From a bacterium (GTDB lineage Bacteria > Zhuqueibacterota > QNDG01 > DTFT01), in assembly GCA_016933415.1 (NCBI GenBank), contig JAFGAX010000014.1, positions 1 to 38,276 on the forward strand: a stretch of 38,276 bases of DNA, read 5' to 3'. Below are positions 13,204 to 21,697 of this stretch, one piece after another (positions within the stretch are counted from its first letter, which is position 1; every line of letters begins with the position of its first letter). The notes beneath the pieces are model-generated. The model did no database searches and was not told the origin of the DNA. It saw nothing but the letters and a program-made list of their open reading frames with translations. The position numbers were made by a program, and so were the translations under genes.

Positions 13204-14133
13204 TCATCCCGCTCCCTTGTAGAGCACTGCAGCGACGTACATGACGTAAACGACCAGCAGCAGCACCCCCCTCCTGCGGCTGATGCGATCCTTGCGGTCC
13301 GGGAAGGGGATGATCAGGGCTGTCAGGCCGAAAAACAGGGCGACCGCGACTTCGTCCCAGCGGACGACGATGGGATGAATGGAAGCGGCCACCGGAATGA
13401 TGAACAGGCCGTTGAAGATGTTGCTGCCGAGCAAAGTCCCGAGCCCGACTTCGTCATGTCCCTTGATTTTGGCGATAATCGCGGTCGCCAGCTCGGGCGC
13501 GGATGTGCCGATGGCCACGAGCGTCGCTCCGATGATGAATTCGTCGATGCCGTAGGTATGGGCGATTCCCCTGGCGCCGGCCACGATCAGATTGCCGGCC
13601 GTGATTAAAAAGGCCAGTCCGACCAGGCTGAGCAGAATCGACACCCATCCGTTTTTGCCGGCCAGAACGGCCGGCGCGGCGCTCCGTTGACCGGCCGCGT
13701 CGATTGCGGTGAATGTGAGCCAGGCCGCGAACAGCCCCAGCATCAGAATCCCGTCCAGTCTCGAGAGCGAACCGTCGAGGAAAAAGAGAAACGTGAGAGC
13801 CGGCACCCCGAGCGCGACCGGAAAGTCCCGCCTGACGCTGCTGCGGGAAGACTTGATCGCGGAGATCGCCAGCGCGAGGCCGAGGATCAGGGCGATGTTC
13901 ACGACATTGCTGCCGAGCGCGTCGCCGAGCGCGATCTGCGGTTTTCCGGCGAGCGCGGAATTGACGGATACGGACAGCTCCGGGCTGGATGTGGCAAAGG
14001 CGCCGACCGTGGCGCCGATGATGCCGGGCGAGATCCGCGCCCAGCGGGCGATGCCCACTGCGCCCCGGACGAACAGTTCTCCCCCGATGCCGGCGCAGGC
14101 CATGCCCAGAACTAGGATCAGGATGTCGTTCAT
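13204..14133 (-). CDS. Calcium/sodium antiporter-like exchanger (YrbG/CaCA family)
   Basis: A 309-residue integral membrane protein with about ten helices. The two inverted alpha repeats are plain: 'GATVGAFATSSPELSVSVNS' with 'GDALGSNVVNIALILG' in the first half, and 'GATLVAIGTSAPELATAIIA' with 'GTLLGSNIFNGLFIIP' in the second. The acidic PEL residues bind cations during exchange across the inner membrane. The ATG at 14,133 is preferred over an upstream GTG because GGAGGG precedes it. A gap of about 50 bases separates it from the upstream rnk-like gene, and both are read leftward. Confidence 0.92.
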   Translation of the reverse strand: MNDILILVLGMACAGIGGELFVRGAVGIARWARISPGIIGATVGAFATSSPELSVSVNSALAGKPQIALGDALGSNVVNIALILGLALAISAIKSSRSSVRRDFPVALGVPALTFLFFLDGSLSRLDGILMLGLFAAWLTFTAIDAAGQRSAAPAVLAGKNGWVSILLSLVGLAFLITAGNLIVAGARGIAHTYGIDEFIIGATLVAIGTSAPELATAIIAKIKGHDEVGLGTLLGSNIFNGLFIIPVAASIHPIVVRWDEVAVALFFGLTALIIPFPDRKDRISRRRGVLLLVVYVMYVAAVLYKGAG

Positions 14134-14185
14134 ATCGCCCTCCGGCACGGATTCGACCGCGCGATGCGAAACGGCCCCGGCGGGA

Positions 14186-14563
14186 TCACAGGTTGAAGTC
14201 CCCGGCCGCCTCGGGCTGGTACAGTATTTCCATGATTTGAACTTTCAGCGTGCCGCGGGGCGCGGGCCACTCGATCACGTCTCCGACCCGGACTCCGATC
14301 AACGCGACGCCCATGGGGGCGTAAATGGAGATTTTGCCGCTGTAGATGTCCTCGTCCTCGGGAAACACAAGGGTGTACTCCGATTCCTCGTTCGTGTCCA
14401 GGTCTTTCAGCCGGAACCTGGAATTCATGGTGATGACGTCGGGCGGAACTTCCTTCGGCTCCACGATCCTGGCCCGCTTCAGTTCGGACTTGAGGTCGTC
14501 GCTCACCAGGCTCTCGAGACGTCTTTGATCATACCTGGTGATATAGATGGGTTTGCGTGTCAT
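14186..14563 (-). CDS. rnk: Rnk-type nucleoside diphosphate kinase regulator (GreA/GreB C-terminal fold)
   Basis: A 125-residue cytoplasmic protein starting behind AAAAGGAGG. The N-terminal part 'YITRYDQRRLESLVSDDLKS' is a short coiled coil. The C-terminal FKBP-like GreA/B domain shows 'VITMNSRFRLKDLDTNEESE', 'YTLVFPEDEDIYSGKISIYA' and 'PMGVALIGVRVGDVIEWPAP'. Rnk binds RNA polymerase like Gre factors but has a coiled coil too short for transcript cleavage. The gene could be co-transcribed with the exchanger gene. A promoter-like site and a hairpin lie upstream. Confidence 0.9.
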   Translation of the reverse strand: MTRKPIYITRYDQRRLESLVSDDLKSELKRARIVEPKEVPPDVITMNSRFRLKDLDTNEESEYTLVFPEDEDIYSGKISIYAPMGVALIGVRVGDVIEWPAPRGTLKVQIMEILYQPEAAGDFNL

Positions 14564-14648
14564 GTGGTCGCCTCCTTTTCGGTCTAACCAGCCGTCTTCC
14601 GCGGGGCGTGCGGGTTGAATGCATGCTCTGATATGTCCGTTCAGGGAT

Positions 14649-14678
14649 AAAAAAATCGGGGAAAGGACCCTTTCCCCG
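14649..14678 (-). terminator. Intrinsic terminator, leftward, between the large lipoprotein gene and rnk
   Basis: Stem CGGGGAAAG / CTTTCCCCG with a GACC loop (14,657-14,678), followed on the minus strand by A and seven T (14,656-14,649). It ends transcripts from the lipoprotein gene whose stop is at 14,832, or acts in the rnk leader. Confidence 0.85.
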
Positions 14679-14692
14679 GTGTTTCAATTTTA

Positions 14693-14720
14693 AATATAAG
14701 AAAAAAATCGAATTTATCAA
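14693..14720 (-). promoter_or_regulatory. Promoter-like site upstream of rnk
   Basis: On the minus strand, TTGATA (14,720-14,715), a 16-bp spacer and TATATT (14,698-14,693). A start near 14,686 would place the intrinsic terminator within the first 40 bases of the transcript, so either the site is chance AT-rich sequence or rnk has an attenuated leader. Confidence 0.4.
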
Positions 14721-14831
14721 CCTTTTTCGGGCGCTGTCTGGAGACGGAGCCGGCGCCCCGGCCGGGTTTCAAGAAGACGCGTCGTGCGGATGGCCCGGGG
14801 AGTGAAGCCCGGCGCCATCTCTGGTATGACG

Positions 14832-17123
14832 TTACTCTTTTTCGAGAATCACGCGCAGCAATGCGTCATCCTCGCACCAGGTCCGCTGCGATACGGACGC
14901 GTCAATGCCGTTCCAGCGGATGTTTTGACTCTCGCTTCGATAGTCAGTCACGAAGCCGCAGACATCGGTGCCATTCACTTCGTAATAATAACGGTCCGGC
15001 GTCGGCGTATTCCGCAGGGGGATGTTTTCCGCGGTGAGTTCATGCCGCCTGAAATGATCTCCCTCCTTTGTATCCGTCTGAACCCAGCTCAGCGTGGTCA
15101 TCGTGTCCAGATCAGCGCTGACAACCGCCCGGATCGTGTTGGTGACGGTGTTTCCGTATGCGTCTAGGACGGTTTCATTCGAGTTGAATTCGTACTCCTC
15201 GAACGCTCCGGGAATATTTCTCTGGGTTCGGCCGTAGACGTTGGATTCGACCGTTTCGGATGTGCCGTCCGCGTAGGTCTTGAAATATTCCGCTTCCATC
15301 GTGATGGCGATGTTGCACGTATTGAAACCCGGCGGCACGACGGGGGGGTCGCCGGGTTGAGAGGAACCGCCGGATGTGTCCTCCTGCGTCACCGTCAGAT
15401 TCAGGTCCACGGCCGTTGACCCCATATACCCGTCGTGGCTCGTGCTGTTCACCACGCAGATCAGGTACTGCGTGACGCCCGCCTCCGCGTTCGTCTTCAG
15501 GTTCGCGATTTCGGGATTTCCGGAAGTCGCGGGGCCGCCGCCCAGGTATTCCAGCCGGTCCGGCTGAACAGCGAACACGAGCGCTGAGAGGCCCTGGTCC
15601 GTCACCTCGCCGTTCACGTCGATCAGGAGCCGGTCGTTCTCCCCGATGTCCGGGTCCGAGGCGTCCACCAGGAACAGCTTGGCGGAAAGGTCCGGATAAG
15701 CGCCGATGATGGGAGCGGAGGACGAAAAGACCTTTTCCGTATCGCCGTCCGGATCGATGGTCCACGTGCCGGACAGATTGCCGGATTTCAGAAACACGGA
15801 CGGAGATACGCCGTACACTCCGCCGCTGATGTACGACTTGAAAAAGTCGGGCCACCAGACCGTGATCAACTCCTGCACGTTCGAGAGAAGCGCTTCCGTG
15901 GGATCCTGCGGCGCGCTCCGGCCGATGCCGTTGATGTCCTGATACGTCTGGAAGATCTCGGCCCGGGTGAAATAATCCTGACGGGACAAGAACTTGATCG
16001 CGGCCGCCATGCCACGGTCGTGACGCTCGTTCAAATAAAGCGCGCTGCCGACCATCCCGTGAAAAGGGGCCATTTCATTGCCGGGGAAGTTGAGTGGGGC
16101 CCGGAAATCCGGGTCGTCCGAGAACAGCTCCTCGGACCAGTGCATGAAGGCCAGGTGGACCCAGCTGTCCGCGGGATCCGCGGATTCACCAATGTTCTCA
16201 TCGATGATACCGGGTCCCAGCATGCTGTACTGGAGCATATACATGCCGGACAATATCCGGATGATCTGCATCTGATTCGACTTGACAGCCGCCTGGTCGA
16301 TGCCCATGCGCCAGAAGAGAGGATTATGTGAACAAGCCACGACGGGGCTGTATTGATCCGCCAATTCTGGACCGAACGGTCCGACCATCACATCGATCGG
16401 CAGTTGGAGCCATTTTTCCGAGAAATCGAGGCCGGTCTCATCCAGGATGATCTCCCAGTTATCCTCCAGCATGTCGTTCATCGCCTGTCCGAGCGGGCCG
16501 ATGATCGGGTCCTTCAGGTTCCGGGTCACCTTGAACAGGCGCGTCGTGACTGACACATGGCCGTCGATTCCGAGGGCTTTCAGGGTCCGTTTTCTGAGGC
16601 TGGAAGAGTTTTTTCGGAAAGGCCGGCGGAACGCGGGTGTTTCGCCTCCGGACGGAGTCAGCGTGCACACGAGGTGGCCGGAGGAGTCCGAGGCCGGCCG
16701 ATACCGGTAGATCCCGGCGAAGCCGCCGGTCAGGGGATCGAAGGCGGAGTCCGCCTCAGCGATGAACGTTTCCCCGGAAAGCGGCCGGCTGCACTGGATC
16801 GCCAGGCGTATCGGCCGGGTGAAGTCCTCCGGAAAACCCTCGACGCGGAACACGCGGGTGGCCCTGGCCTCGCCGAACGTGTCGTCGTCCGGATCCGCGG
16901 CCAGCCGAAGGGTGCAGTTTTCGGCGAAAGCGCCCGTGGGGACGGTCAGGGAGAAATCACCGAACGCCAGTTCGCCGCCTTCAGGCCCGATGGTCACGGT
17001 TTTTTCCGCGGTCGTTCCGTCGCCGTCCCCCGAGGGGCCGGTGGATTTCTTGGAGCATCCGTAGGCCAGGAAACAACAGACGAGAAGAACGGCCGGGCCG
17101 CGCAGGATCGCCGGTTTTTTCAT
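14832..17123 (-). CDS. Large lipoprotein with N-terminal ZU5-like segment, unknown function (paralogue A)
   Basis: A 763-residue protein. The signal peptide ends in a lipobox at C23 (LAYGCSKKSTGPS), so it is lipid-anchored. Residues 43-70 ('VTIGPEGGELAFGDFSLTVP') match the start of ZU5-like domains. The centre is helical, with 'WVHLAFMHWSEELF', 'RHDRGMAAAIKFLSRQDYF' and 'WWPDFFKSYISGGVYGVSPS'. The C-terminal part is strand-rich. GGGAGG precedes the ATG. It shares these features with the lipoprotein at 26,288-28,441, so both belong to one family. No catalytic motif is evident; a surface binding or scaffold role is likely. Confidence 0.8.
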   Translation of the reverse strand: MKKPAILRGPAVLLVCCFLAYGCSKKSTGPSGDGDGTTAEKTVTIGPEGGELAFGDFSLTVPTGAFAENCTLRLAADPDDDTFGEARATRVFRVEGFPEDFTRPIRLAIQCSRPLSGETFIAEADSAFDPLTGGFAGIYRYRPASDSSGHLVCTLTPSGGETPAFRRPFRKNSSSLRKRTLKALGIDGHVSVTTRLFKVTRNLKDPIIGPLGQAMNDMLEDNWEIILDETGLDFSEKWLQLPIDVMVGPFGPELADQYSPVVACSHNPLFWRMGIDQAAVKSNQMQIIRILSGMYMLQYSMLGPGIIDENIGESADPADSWVHLAFMHWSEELFSDDPDFRAPLNFPGNEMAPFHGMVGSALYLNERHDRGMAAAIKFLSRQDYFTRAEIFQTYQDINGIGRSAPQDPTEALLSNVQELITVWWPDFFKSYISGGVYGVSPSVFLKSGNLSGTWTIDPDGDTEKVFSSSAPIIGAYPDLSAKLFLVDASDPDIGENDRLLIDVNGEVTDQGLSALVFAVQPDRLEYLGGGPATSGNPEIANLKTNAEAGVTQYLICVVNSTSHDGYMGSTAVDLNLTVTQEDTSGGSSQPGDPPVVPPGFNTCNIAITMEAEYFKTYADGTSETVESNVYGRTQRNIPGAFEEYEFNSNETVLDAYGNTVTNTIRAVVSADLDTMTTLSWVQTDTKEGDHFRRHELTAENIPLRNTPTPDRYYYEVNGTDVCGFVTDYRSESQNIRWNGIDASVSQRTWCEDDALLRVILEKE

Positions 17124-17298
17124 GATCAGTTCCTCCCTTTTCGTCGAACGCGTTGTCGAACGGACAGGACGGTTCCGCGACTGCGCCGATGGACGATGGT
17201 TCGAAGGATATGACTGAAAATGTCGCCGAACGGCGAAGACGGCGGAATCGGATTCCCGCGCCGTCCGGACTCCCGCGGTTCGCGGATGCGGGACCCGA

Positions 17299-17976
17299 TC
17301 AGGAGGGGCGGGGCGTGAGCGCCCTTTCGGTTTCGATCTGCCGGAACAGCTCGTGCAGAAACCGCACGTACAGTTCCTCCCGCTTTCTCTGCTGCGGATG
17401 AAACGGATACACGAAGACCAGCAGGCCCTGGACCCATCGGGTGAGGGAGGCGCTCCGGCCGCAGGTCATGACCAGGCGGCCGTTCCGGTCGAACACGGCC
17501 GCGGTCGCGGAATAGGATTCGGTGTAGGGAACCGGGATCAGGGTCATGCCCGCGATCGATACCAATGAGCCGAGAAAGGACCTGGAGAAGGACCTTGTGC
17601 GGCTGAAGGTCAGGGAAACCGTGAAATCGTGCCGGGCGGCGAGGCTGTCCCGCAGGCTCCTGCGGGCCGGATCGTTCACGTCGGAGGCGAGCTCGGTGAA
17701 GGTGGCGTACGCGCCGATGTTGCTGAGTTCGCCCAGCGCGTCGCCGAAGAAGTCGTCGAATCCGCGCACCCGGTCGTACGACGGCTCCAGCTTGGGGATG
17801 GCGTCGAGCCCGTGCGTCCGGCGGGTGTGTTTGAACAGGAACAGAACGCTCACCCGGTCCGCGCCGAGGTTGCGGGAGGCGGGAGCGTCCGGAGCGCCCC
17901 GCATGTCGGACGTGAACGTGGCGCATCCGGCCGTCATCAGGGCCAGCGCGGCGGTACACCAGCGGATCGCTTTCAT
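17299..17976 (-). CDS. Lipoprotein, unknown function
   Basis: A 225-residue protein. The start at 17,976 is chosen for its GAGGGAGA ribosome site and because it gives a clean lipoprotein signal with 'ALALMTAGC' and lipobox Cys at 18. The mature part has repeated serine/arginine segments ('FSRTRSFSRSFLGSLVSIAG') and a C-terminal amphipathic helix ('EELYVRFLHELFRQIETERA'). No enzyme motif is visible. The next downstream gene is 175 bases away, and no clear terminator lies in that gap (17,124-17,298). Confidence 0.65.
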   Translation of the reverse strand: MKAIRWCTAALALMTAGCATFTSDMRGAPDAPASRNLGADRVSVLFLFKHTRRTHGLDAIPKLEPSYDRVRGFDDFFGDALGELSNIGAYATFTELASDVNDPARRSLRDSLAARHDFTVSLTFSRTRSFSRSFLGSLVSIAGMTLIPVPYTESYSATAAVFDRNGRLVMTCGRSASLTRWVQGLLVFVYPFHPQQRKREELYVRFLHELFRQIETERALTPRPS

Positions 17977-18099
17977 GTGAGAGTCTCCCTCATGGACCGG
18001 CGGCCTGCGTCCGCCGGTCAAAGCCGCCCGCTTCATGGCGGTGTGTTTGCTCCGGGACGGCGTCCGGCGCGGAATTCACGGGAACCGGAAAGACGGAAT

Positions 18100-18552
18100 T
18101 CATCCCCTGTGCCCCGCGGTGAACCGGCCGATGATTTTCCCGAGCTTTTTCGAATACACCAGCTCGAACCCGCCGTCCATCACGTCGGGTTCGCGGAAAA
18201 AAAGCAGAAGATAATCGCCCGATTCTTTCACGGCATAGAGTGTGACGTTTTCGGAGGCGCTGAACCGACGGTGCACATTGTACCGGATCACCTTGTTCAC
18301 GATATCCGTGTCCAGCGTCCGGGCCGCGGCGAATTCCTTCTCCCCGATTTCAAGCTGGAGCGCGGATGCGGGGTCCAGCGCCTGGCCGGGGATCCGGACG
18401 ACCAGGTCCAGGCCGGGCGTTCGATCGTCGTACACCGCTTTGGGATCCCTCTGAAAATACCCGGTGGACGCGCAGAGCAGGAAGAGCGCGAGCGCCGGGA
18501 CAGACAGGATCCATCGCGCGGATCCGATGCTGGTTTGTGTCGCCACTCTCAT
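18100..18552 (-). CDS. Small exported protein, unknown function
   Basis: A 150-residue protein. The ATG at 18,552 gives a signal peptide ('WILSVPALALFLLCASTGYF'). The Cys in 'LLCAS' is a poor lipobox, since leucine precedes it, so lipid attachment is uncertain. The mature part has a strand-rich pattern, 'GLDLVVRIPGQALDPASALQ' and 'ENVTLYAVKESGDYLLLFFR', like a small periplasmic beta-sandwich. It lies between a GNAT gene and a lipoprotein gene on the same strand. The ribosome site is weak (GGAACG). I recognise no family. Confidence 0.55.
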   Translation of the reverse strand: MRVATQTSIGSARWILSVPALALFLLCASTGYFQRDPKAVYDDRTPGLDLVVRIPGQALDPASALQLEIGEKEFAAARTLDTDIVNKVIRYNVHRRFSASENVTLYAVKESGDYLLLFFREPDVMDGGFELVYSKKLGKIIGRFTAGHRG

Positions 18553-18580
18553 TTGCGTTCCGCGTTCCGAGGCGTCCGGT

Positions 18581-19081
18581 TCATGCCGCCTCCCGGATGA
18601 GCAATTCCCAATACCCGACGTCAATCCATTTTCCGAACTTATGCCCGACCTTCTCCAGGTGCGCGACCTTCCGGAAACCGAATTTTTCGTGCAGACCGAC
18701 GCTCGGTTCGTTCGGCAGGGCGATGGCGCCGATCAGGGCGACGGTGTCCGTTTCCCGGAGCCGGCCGAGCAGTTCCGCGAAGAGCGGGGCGCCGAACCCC
18801 GCGCCGGTCCTGTCCCTGTCCAGGTAAATGGTCACTTCCGCCGTGTGCCGGTACGCCTCGCGCTCGCGGAACCGGGAGGCGTATGCATACCCGGTCAGCA
18901 TCCCCGCGTCGTCCTCGACGGCCAGATACGGATAGTCCCGCGTGACCGCCCGCATCCTCCGGCCGATCTCCTCCGGAGTCACCGGATCGGTTTCAAAGGT
19001 GACAATGGTGCCGGTGATGTAATGGTTGTAGATGCCCGCAATCCGCGCCGCATCGGATGGATCGACGTTGCGTATGGTCAT
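18581..19081 (-). CDS. GNAT N-acetyltransferase (phosphinothricin acetyltransferase-like)
   Basis: A 166-residue cytoplasmic enzyme. 'IRNVDPSDAARIAGIYNHYI' with 'TFETDPVTPEEIGRRM' is the opening of the Pat/MddA group of GNAT enzymes, which acetylate the amino group of phosphinothricin, methionine sulfoximine or related amino acids. The acetyl-CoA motif A is at 'AEVTIYLDRDRTGAGFGAPL', close to the group's R..G.G..L form. 'NEPSVGLHEKFGFRKVAHLE' is the conserved C-terminal motif. Length is normal. GGAG precedes the ATG. Confidence 0.9.
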   Translation of the reverse strand: MTIRNVDPSDAARIAGIYNHYITGTIVTFETDPVTPEEIGRRMRAVTRDYPYLAVEDDAGMLTGYAYASRFREREAYRHTAEVTIYLDRDRTGAGFGAPLFAELLGRLRETDTVALIGAIALPNEPSVGLHEKFGFRKVAHLEKVGHKFGKWIDVGYWELLIREAA

Positions 19082-19161
19082 CGCTGGAGCTCCGGATTGG
19101 AACCTTCCGTGAAGACCGCGGGGGCCGGGGACGGGGCGGTCCGCCGGGGTCCTGCGCGGGC

Positions 19162-19590
19162 TCAGCCCTTCTTTCCGCCCCGGGAATGGCCGCGTTTCAT
19201 CAGATAATAGCCCGCGGTCAGGGCGATGATGATCAGCGCGATTCCGGCCAGGCTCAGGCTGTCGACTTCCTTCAAGTCGAGTATGATGACTTTCCTCGCG
19301 ATCGCGATGATGGCCACGGTCAGGACCACCTCGTAATGGGGCGTGTCCTGGGTGATGTAGGTTTTCATGATGGTTTCCAGCAGTTCGATGCCGATCACCA
19401 CCAGCATGAACAGCCCGAAAATTTCCAGCAAGTCATTGACGCTCAGGAGCAGAACCGGCTGTTTCATGTTGTCCTTGACGATGAGCCAGCCCAGGTCGAT
19501 GGTGGCCAGCATCAGCACGAGCGCCATCAGCACCATCAGCACCTGGATGATCCTTTTTTCAAACCTTTTCAGAAGGGCATGCAGATTCAT
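19162..19590 (-). CDS. psiE: PsiE-family membrane protein
   Basis: A 142-residue inner-membrane protein with four helices (about residues 12-35, 45-70, 83-103 and 112-132). 'SVNDLLEIFGLFMLVVIGIE' followed by 'LLETIMKTYI' and the late 'VVLTVAIIAIARKVIILDLK' are the typical PsiE (phosphate-starvation-inducible) pattern. The biochemical role of PsiE is unknown. The ATG at 19,590 is preferred over the longer frame because GAGGGAG precedes it and homologues start with a short helix before the first membrane span. Confidence 0.87.
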   Translation of the reverse strand: MNLHALLKRFEKRIIQVLMVLMALVLMLATIDLGWLIVKDNMKQPVLLLSVNDLLEIFGLFMLVVIGIELLETIMKTYITQDTPHYEVVLTVAIIAIARKVIILDLKEVDSLSLAGIALIIIALTAGYYLMKRGHSRGGKKG

Positions 19591-19686
19591 CGGTTGACTC
19601 CCTCGATTCGGAAAACGCGGATGCCGGAGCGCCCGGGACGGGACGGCGGATGATGCCTGAACGGATTTCACGTTTTTTTTCGGACA

Positions 19687-19705
19687 GGCCGGGAACGGCC
19701 CGGCC
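19687..19705 (-). other. GC hairpin downstream of the His-rich exported protein gene
   Basis: Arms GGCCGGG and CCCGGCC with a five-base loop, 65 bases after the stop of the 19,770-20,270 gene. It has no U-tract in the direction of transcription, so it is a weak terminator candidate. Confidence 0.3.
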
Positions 19706-19769
19706 TCCCCGTCTGTCGCCCCGGTATGGGGCGCGCCCGCGGAGGCGGGTTCGCGCCGTACGGTTCCGG

Positions 19770-20270
19770 TTAAAAGGGTGTTCCGAAATGGAGACCCGCG
19801 GAATAATGCCTGTCCCCGGAGGAGACGGCGCATCCCGCGAATGGGCCGATCTCGAAATCTCCGGCTGAAAAACCATACGTCATTTCAATGTGCGTGGAAT
19901 ACCCGGTTTCCCAACCGCCCCCGTGATCCGAGAGGATCAGGCCGGGCGCGACGCTGATCGCCAGAGCGTGGAAGGGCTGGGCGATGAAAGATCCCATGAT
20001 CCCGTAATGCCGATGACCGGCAAATATAGTTTCGAAGCCGAAGCCGATTCCGAAACGCGAGAGCCGGCCGTGATCCGAGAGCTTCAGGGACAGGTGCGCA
20101 TGGAGGTTCAATCCGGTGCGGTTTTCATCATCCAGCCGGACCACGCCGGCTGAAACGCCGATTTCCCCGGAATGATCCCCGTGACTGTCCCCTGAGTGAG
20201 CGGATGCCGGCCGGAGCAGGAGGGAAAGGATGAAAATGCCGAAAAAGGGGAAAGATCGGACATGTTTCAT
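19770..20270 (-). CDS. Small exported beta-strand protein with His-rich N-terminus
   Basis: A 166-residue protein with signal peptide 'FFGIFILSLLLRPASA', then HSGDSHGDHSGEIGV, which could bind metal ions. The remainder alternates glycine-rich and aromatic strands ('RFGIGFGFETIFAGHRHYGI', 'FEIGPFAGCAVSSGDRHYSA') and ends in Phe, as outer-membrane beta-barrel proteins often do. The ATG at 20,270 has GAGGGAA ahead of it and begins the signal peptide cleanly. Function is unknown. Confidence 0.65.
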   Translation of the reverse strand: MKHVRSFPFFGIFILSLLLRPASAHSGDSHGDHSGEIGVSAGVVRLDDENRTGLNLHAHLSLKLSDHGRLSRFGIGFGFETIFAGHRHYGIMGSFIAQPFHALAISVAPGLILSDHGGGWETGYSTHIEMTYGFSAGDFEIGPFAGCAVSSGDRHYSAGLHFGTPF

Positions 20271-20353
20271 GCGAACGATTCCCTCTGAATCAAAGGATTG
20301 GATGAAGCATCGTCCTGTCTTCGGCCTTGTCCGCGGTTCATCCGGAAGGATGG

Positions 20354-21622
20354 TCATCCGCGGCCGGAGCGCGGAACCCGTCCGGTCCGTTTTCCCGTCC
20401 GAACCCGCTTCTCCTTCTTGCGTCCGGACGCTGCGGGACGCCCCTGTTGCTTCCCGTCCACGGCGACCGGAGGCGCCGGGGCTCCGGCTTCCAGCAGTTT
20501 TCCGTGCACAAAGCGCAGGAACTCGCGGCCCGAAGCCAGAACCGGTGTCGCCAGCAGCGCGCCGAGAATGCCGGCGGTCGAAGCGCCGACCAGGACGCCC
20601 GCCATGATGACCAGGGGCGGAAGCGCGACGGCCCCTCCCAGCACGTGCGGGACGATGAGATTGTTTTCGATCTGCTGGATCAGCACATAGAGAACAGCCA
20701 CCATTCCCGCCAGCACGAGGGGACTGACCGCGAGATGGTTCGATCCCTGCAGGATCGCGACGAGCACGGCCGGAATCAGGGAGATGATGGGGCCGATGTT
20801 CGGAACGATTTCCAGAAGTCCGGCCGTGACGCCGAGATACAGCGCGCCCGGGACACCGAGAGCCGCGAGGCCCAGTCCGCTCATGACGCCGATGACCAGC
20901 ATCAGAATCAGCTCACCCCGGAAAAAGGCGCCCCACAGCCTGTCGATGCGTGTCAGAAGGCTGTCCCATTCGGGCCGGTGCGCCGGCGGTAAAAGGGAGA
21001 GGAAGGAGCCGCGCCAGGTGTGACAGGAAAGGCTGATGTAGATGGAGGCCAGGAACATGAAGATCGTCATTGCGATACGGGAGAACACGGCGCCGGCCAT
21101 GCCCGCTGCCACGCCGAAGGACGTTTTCAGAACCGTGCCGAGGGACTGGATCAGGCCGCTGAGGGGCGGCGTCCCGGAGGGTTCGCCGGGCTTGGGGTGC
21201 AAACCGGCGAGCGCCGAATCGACGGCCCGGTCCACGGCGGAATCGAGCGCTTCTCCCGGCAGGCGGATGTTCCGGATCGATGTCAGGGCCGACTCCAGCC
21301 ATTTGGCGCCGGCCCGCGCGATGCTTCCGTAATCCAGGCGGGCCACATACGACACCGCGTCCACGATGACCGGTACCGCGAGCAGGACGCACAGGGGCAC
21401 GAGTACGGCCAGCAGCAGGTATACCAGCGCGACCGCGAGTCCGCGGCGCATGCGAAGCCTGCGCATCATCCACTGAACGGCCGGCCGTACGATCATGGCG
21501 AGCAGGCCGGCCACGATCAGCAGGGGCAGAACGGGCCGGCTCAGGAAGACCAGATAGACGGCCAGCAGGGCCAGGCCGACGCCGGCCGTGTATTTCGCGG
21601 GTTTGCTCCAGACCGGGCTCAT
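20354..21622 (-). CDS. AI-2E family transporter (PerM/TqsA-like)
   Basis: A 422-residue inner-membrane protein with about eight helices. The family signatures 'GLLEIVPNIGPIISLIPAVL' and 'QQIENNLIVPHVLGGAVALP' followed by 'PLVIMAGVLVG' are clear in the C-terminal half. The extended cytoplasmic region between helices 3 and 4 ('WLESALTSIRNIRLPG' onward) is as expected. Family members export autoinducer-2 or ions; the substrate here is unknown. The last 35 residues are a lysine/arginine-rich tail not common in the family. GGAG precedes the ATG. Confidence 0.9.
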   Translation of the reverse strand: MSPVWSKPAKYTAGVGLALLAVYLVFLSRPVLPLLIVAGLLAMIVRPAVQWMMRRLRMRRGLAVALVYLLLAVLVPLCVLLAVPVIVDAVSYVARLDYGSIARAGAKWLESALTSIRNIRLPGEALDSAVDRAVDSALAGLHPKPGEPSGTPPLSGLIQSLGTVLKTSFGVAAGMAGAVFSRIAMTIFMFLASIYISLSCHTWRGSFLSLLPPAHRPEWDSLLTRIDRLWGAFFRGELILMLVIGVMSGLGLAALGVPGALYLGVTAGLLEIVPNIGPIISLIPAVLVAILQGSNHLAVSPLVLAGMVAVLYVLIQQIENNLIVPHVLGGAVALPPLVIMAGVLVGASTAGILGALLATPVLASGREFLRFVHGKLLEAGAPAPPVAVDGKQQGRPAASGRKKEKRVRTGKRTGRVPRSGRG

Positions 21623-21672
21623 TCGCTCTCCTTATCCTTCAGCCGTCCCTCATGCCGCCGGACCGGACCGGC

Positions 21673-21697
21673 CCGGTTCAGCGGACCGGTTCAGCGG
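21673..21697. repeat. Tandem 12-bp repeat at the end of the GH8 gene
   Basis: CCGGTTCAGCGG occurs twice (21,673-21,684 and 21,686-21,697) with one base between. The second copy contains the GH8 stop codon. It is probably a slippage product. Confidence 0.6.
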
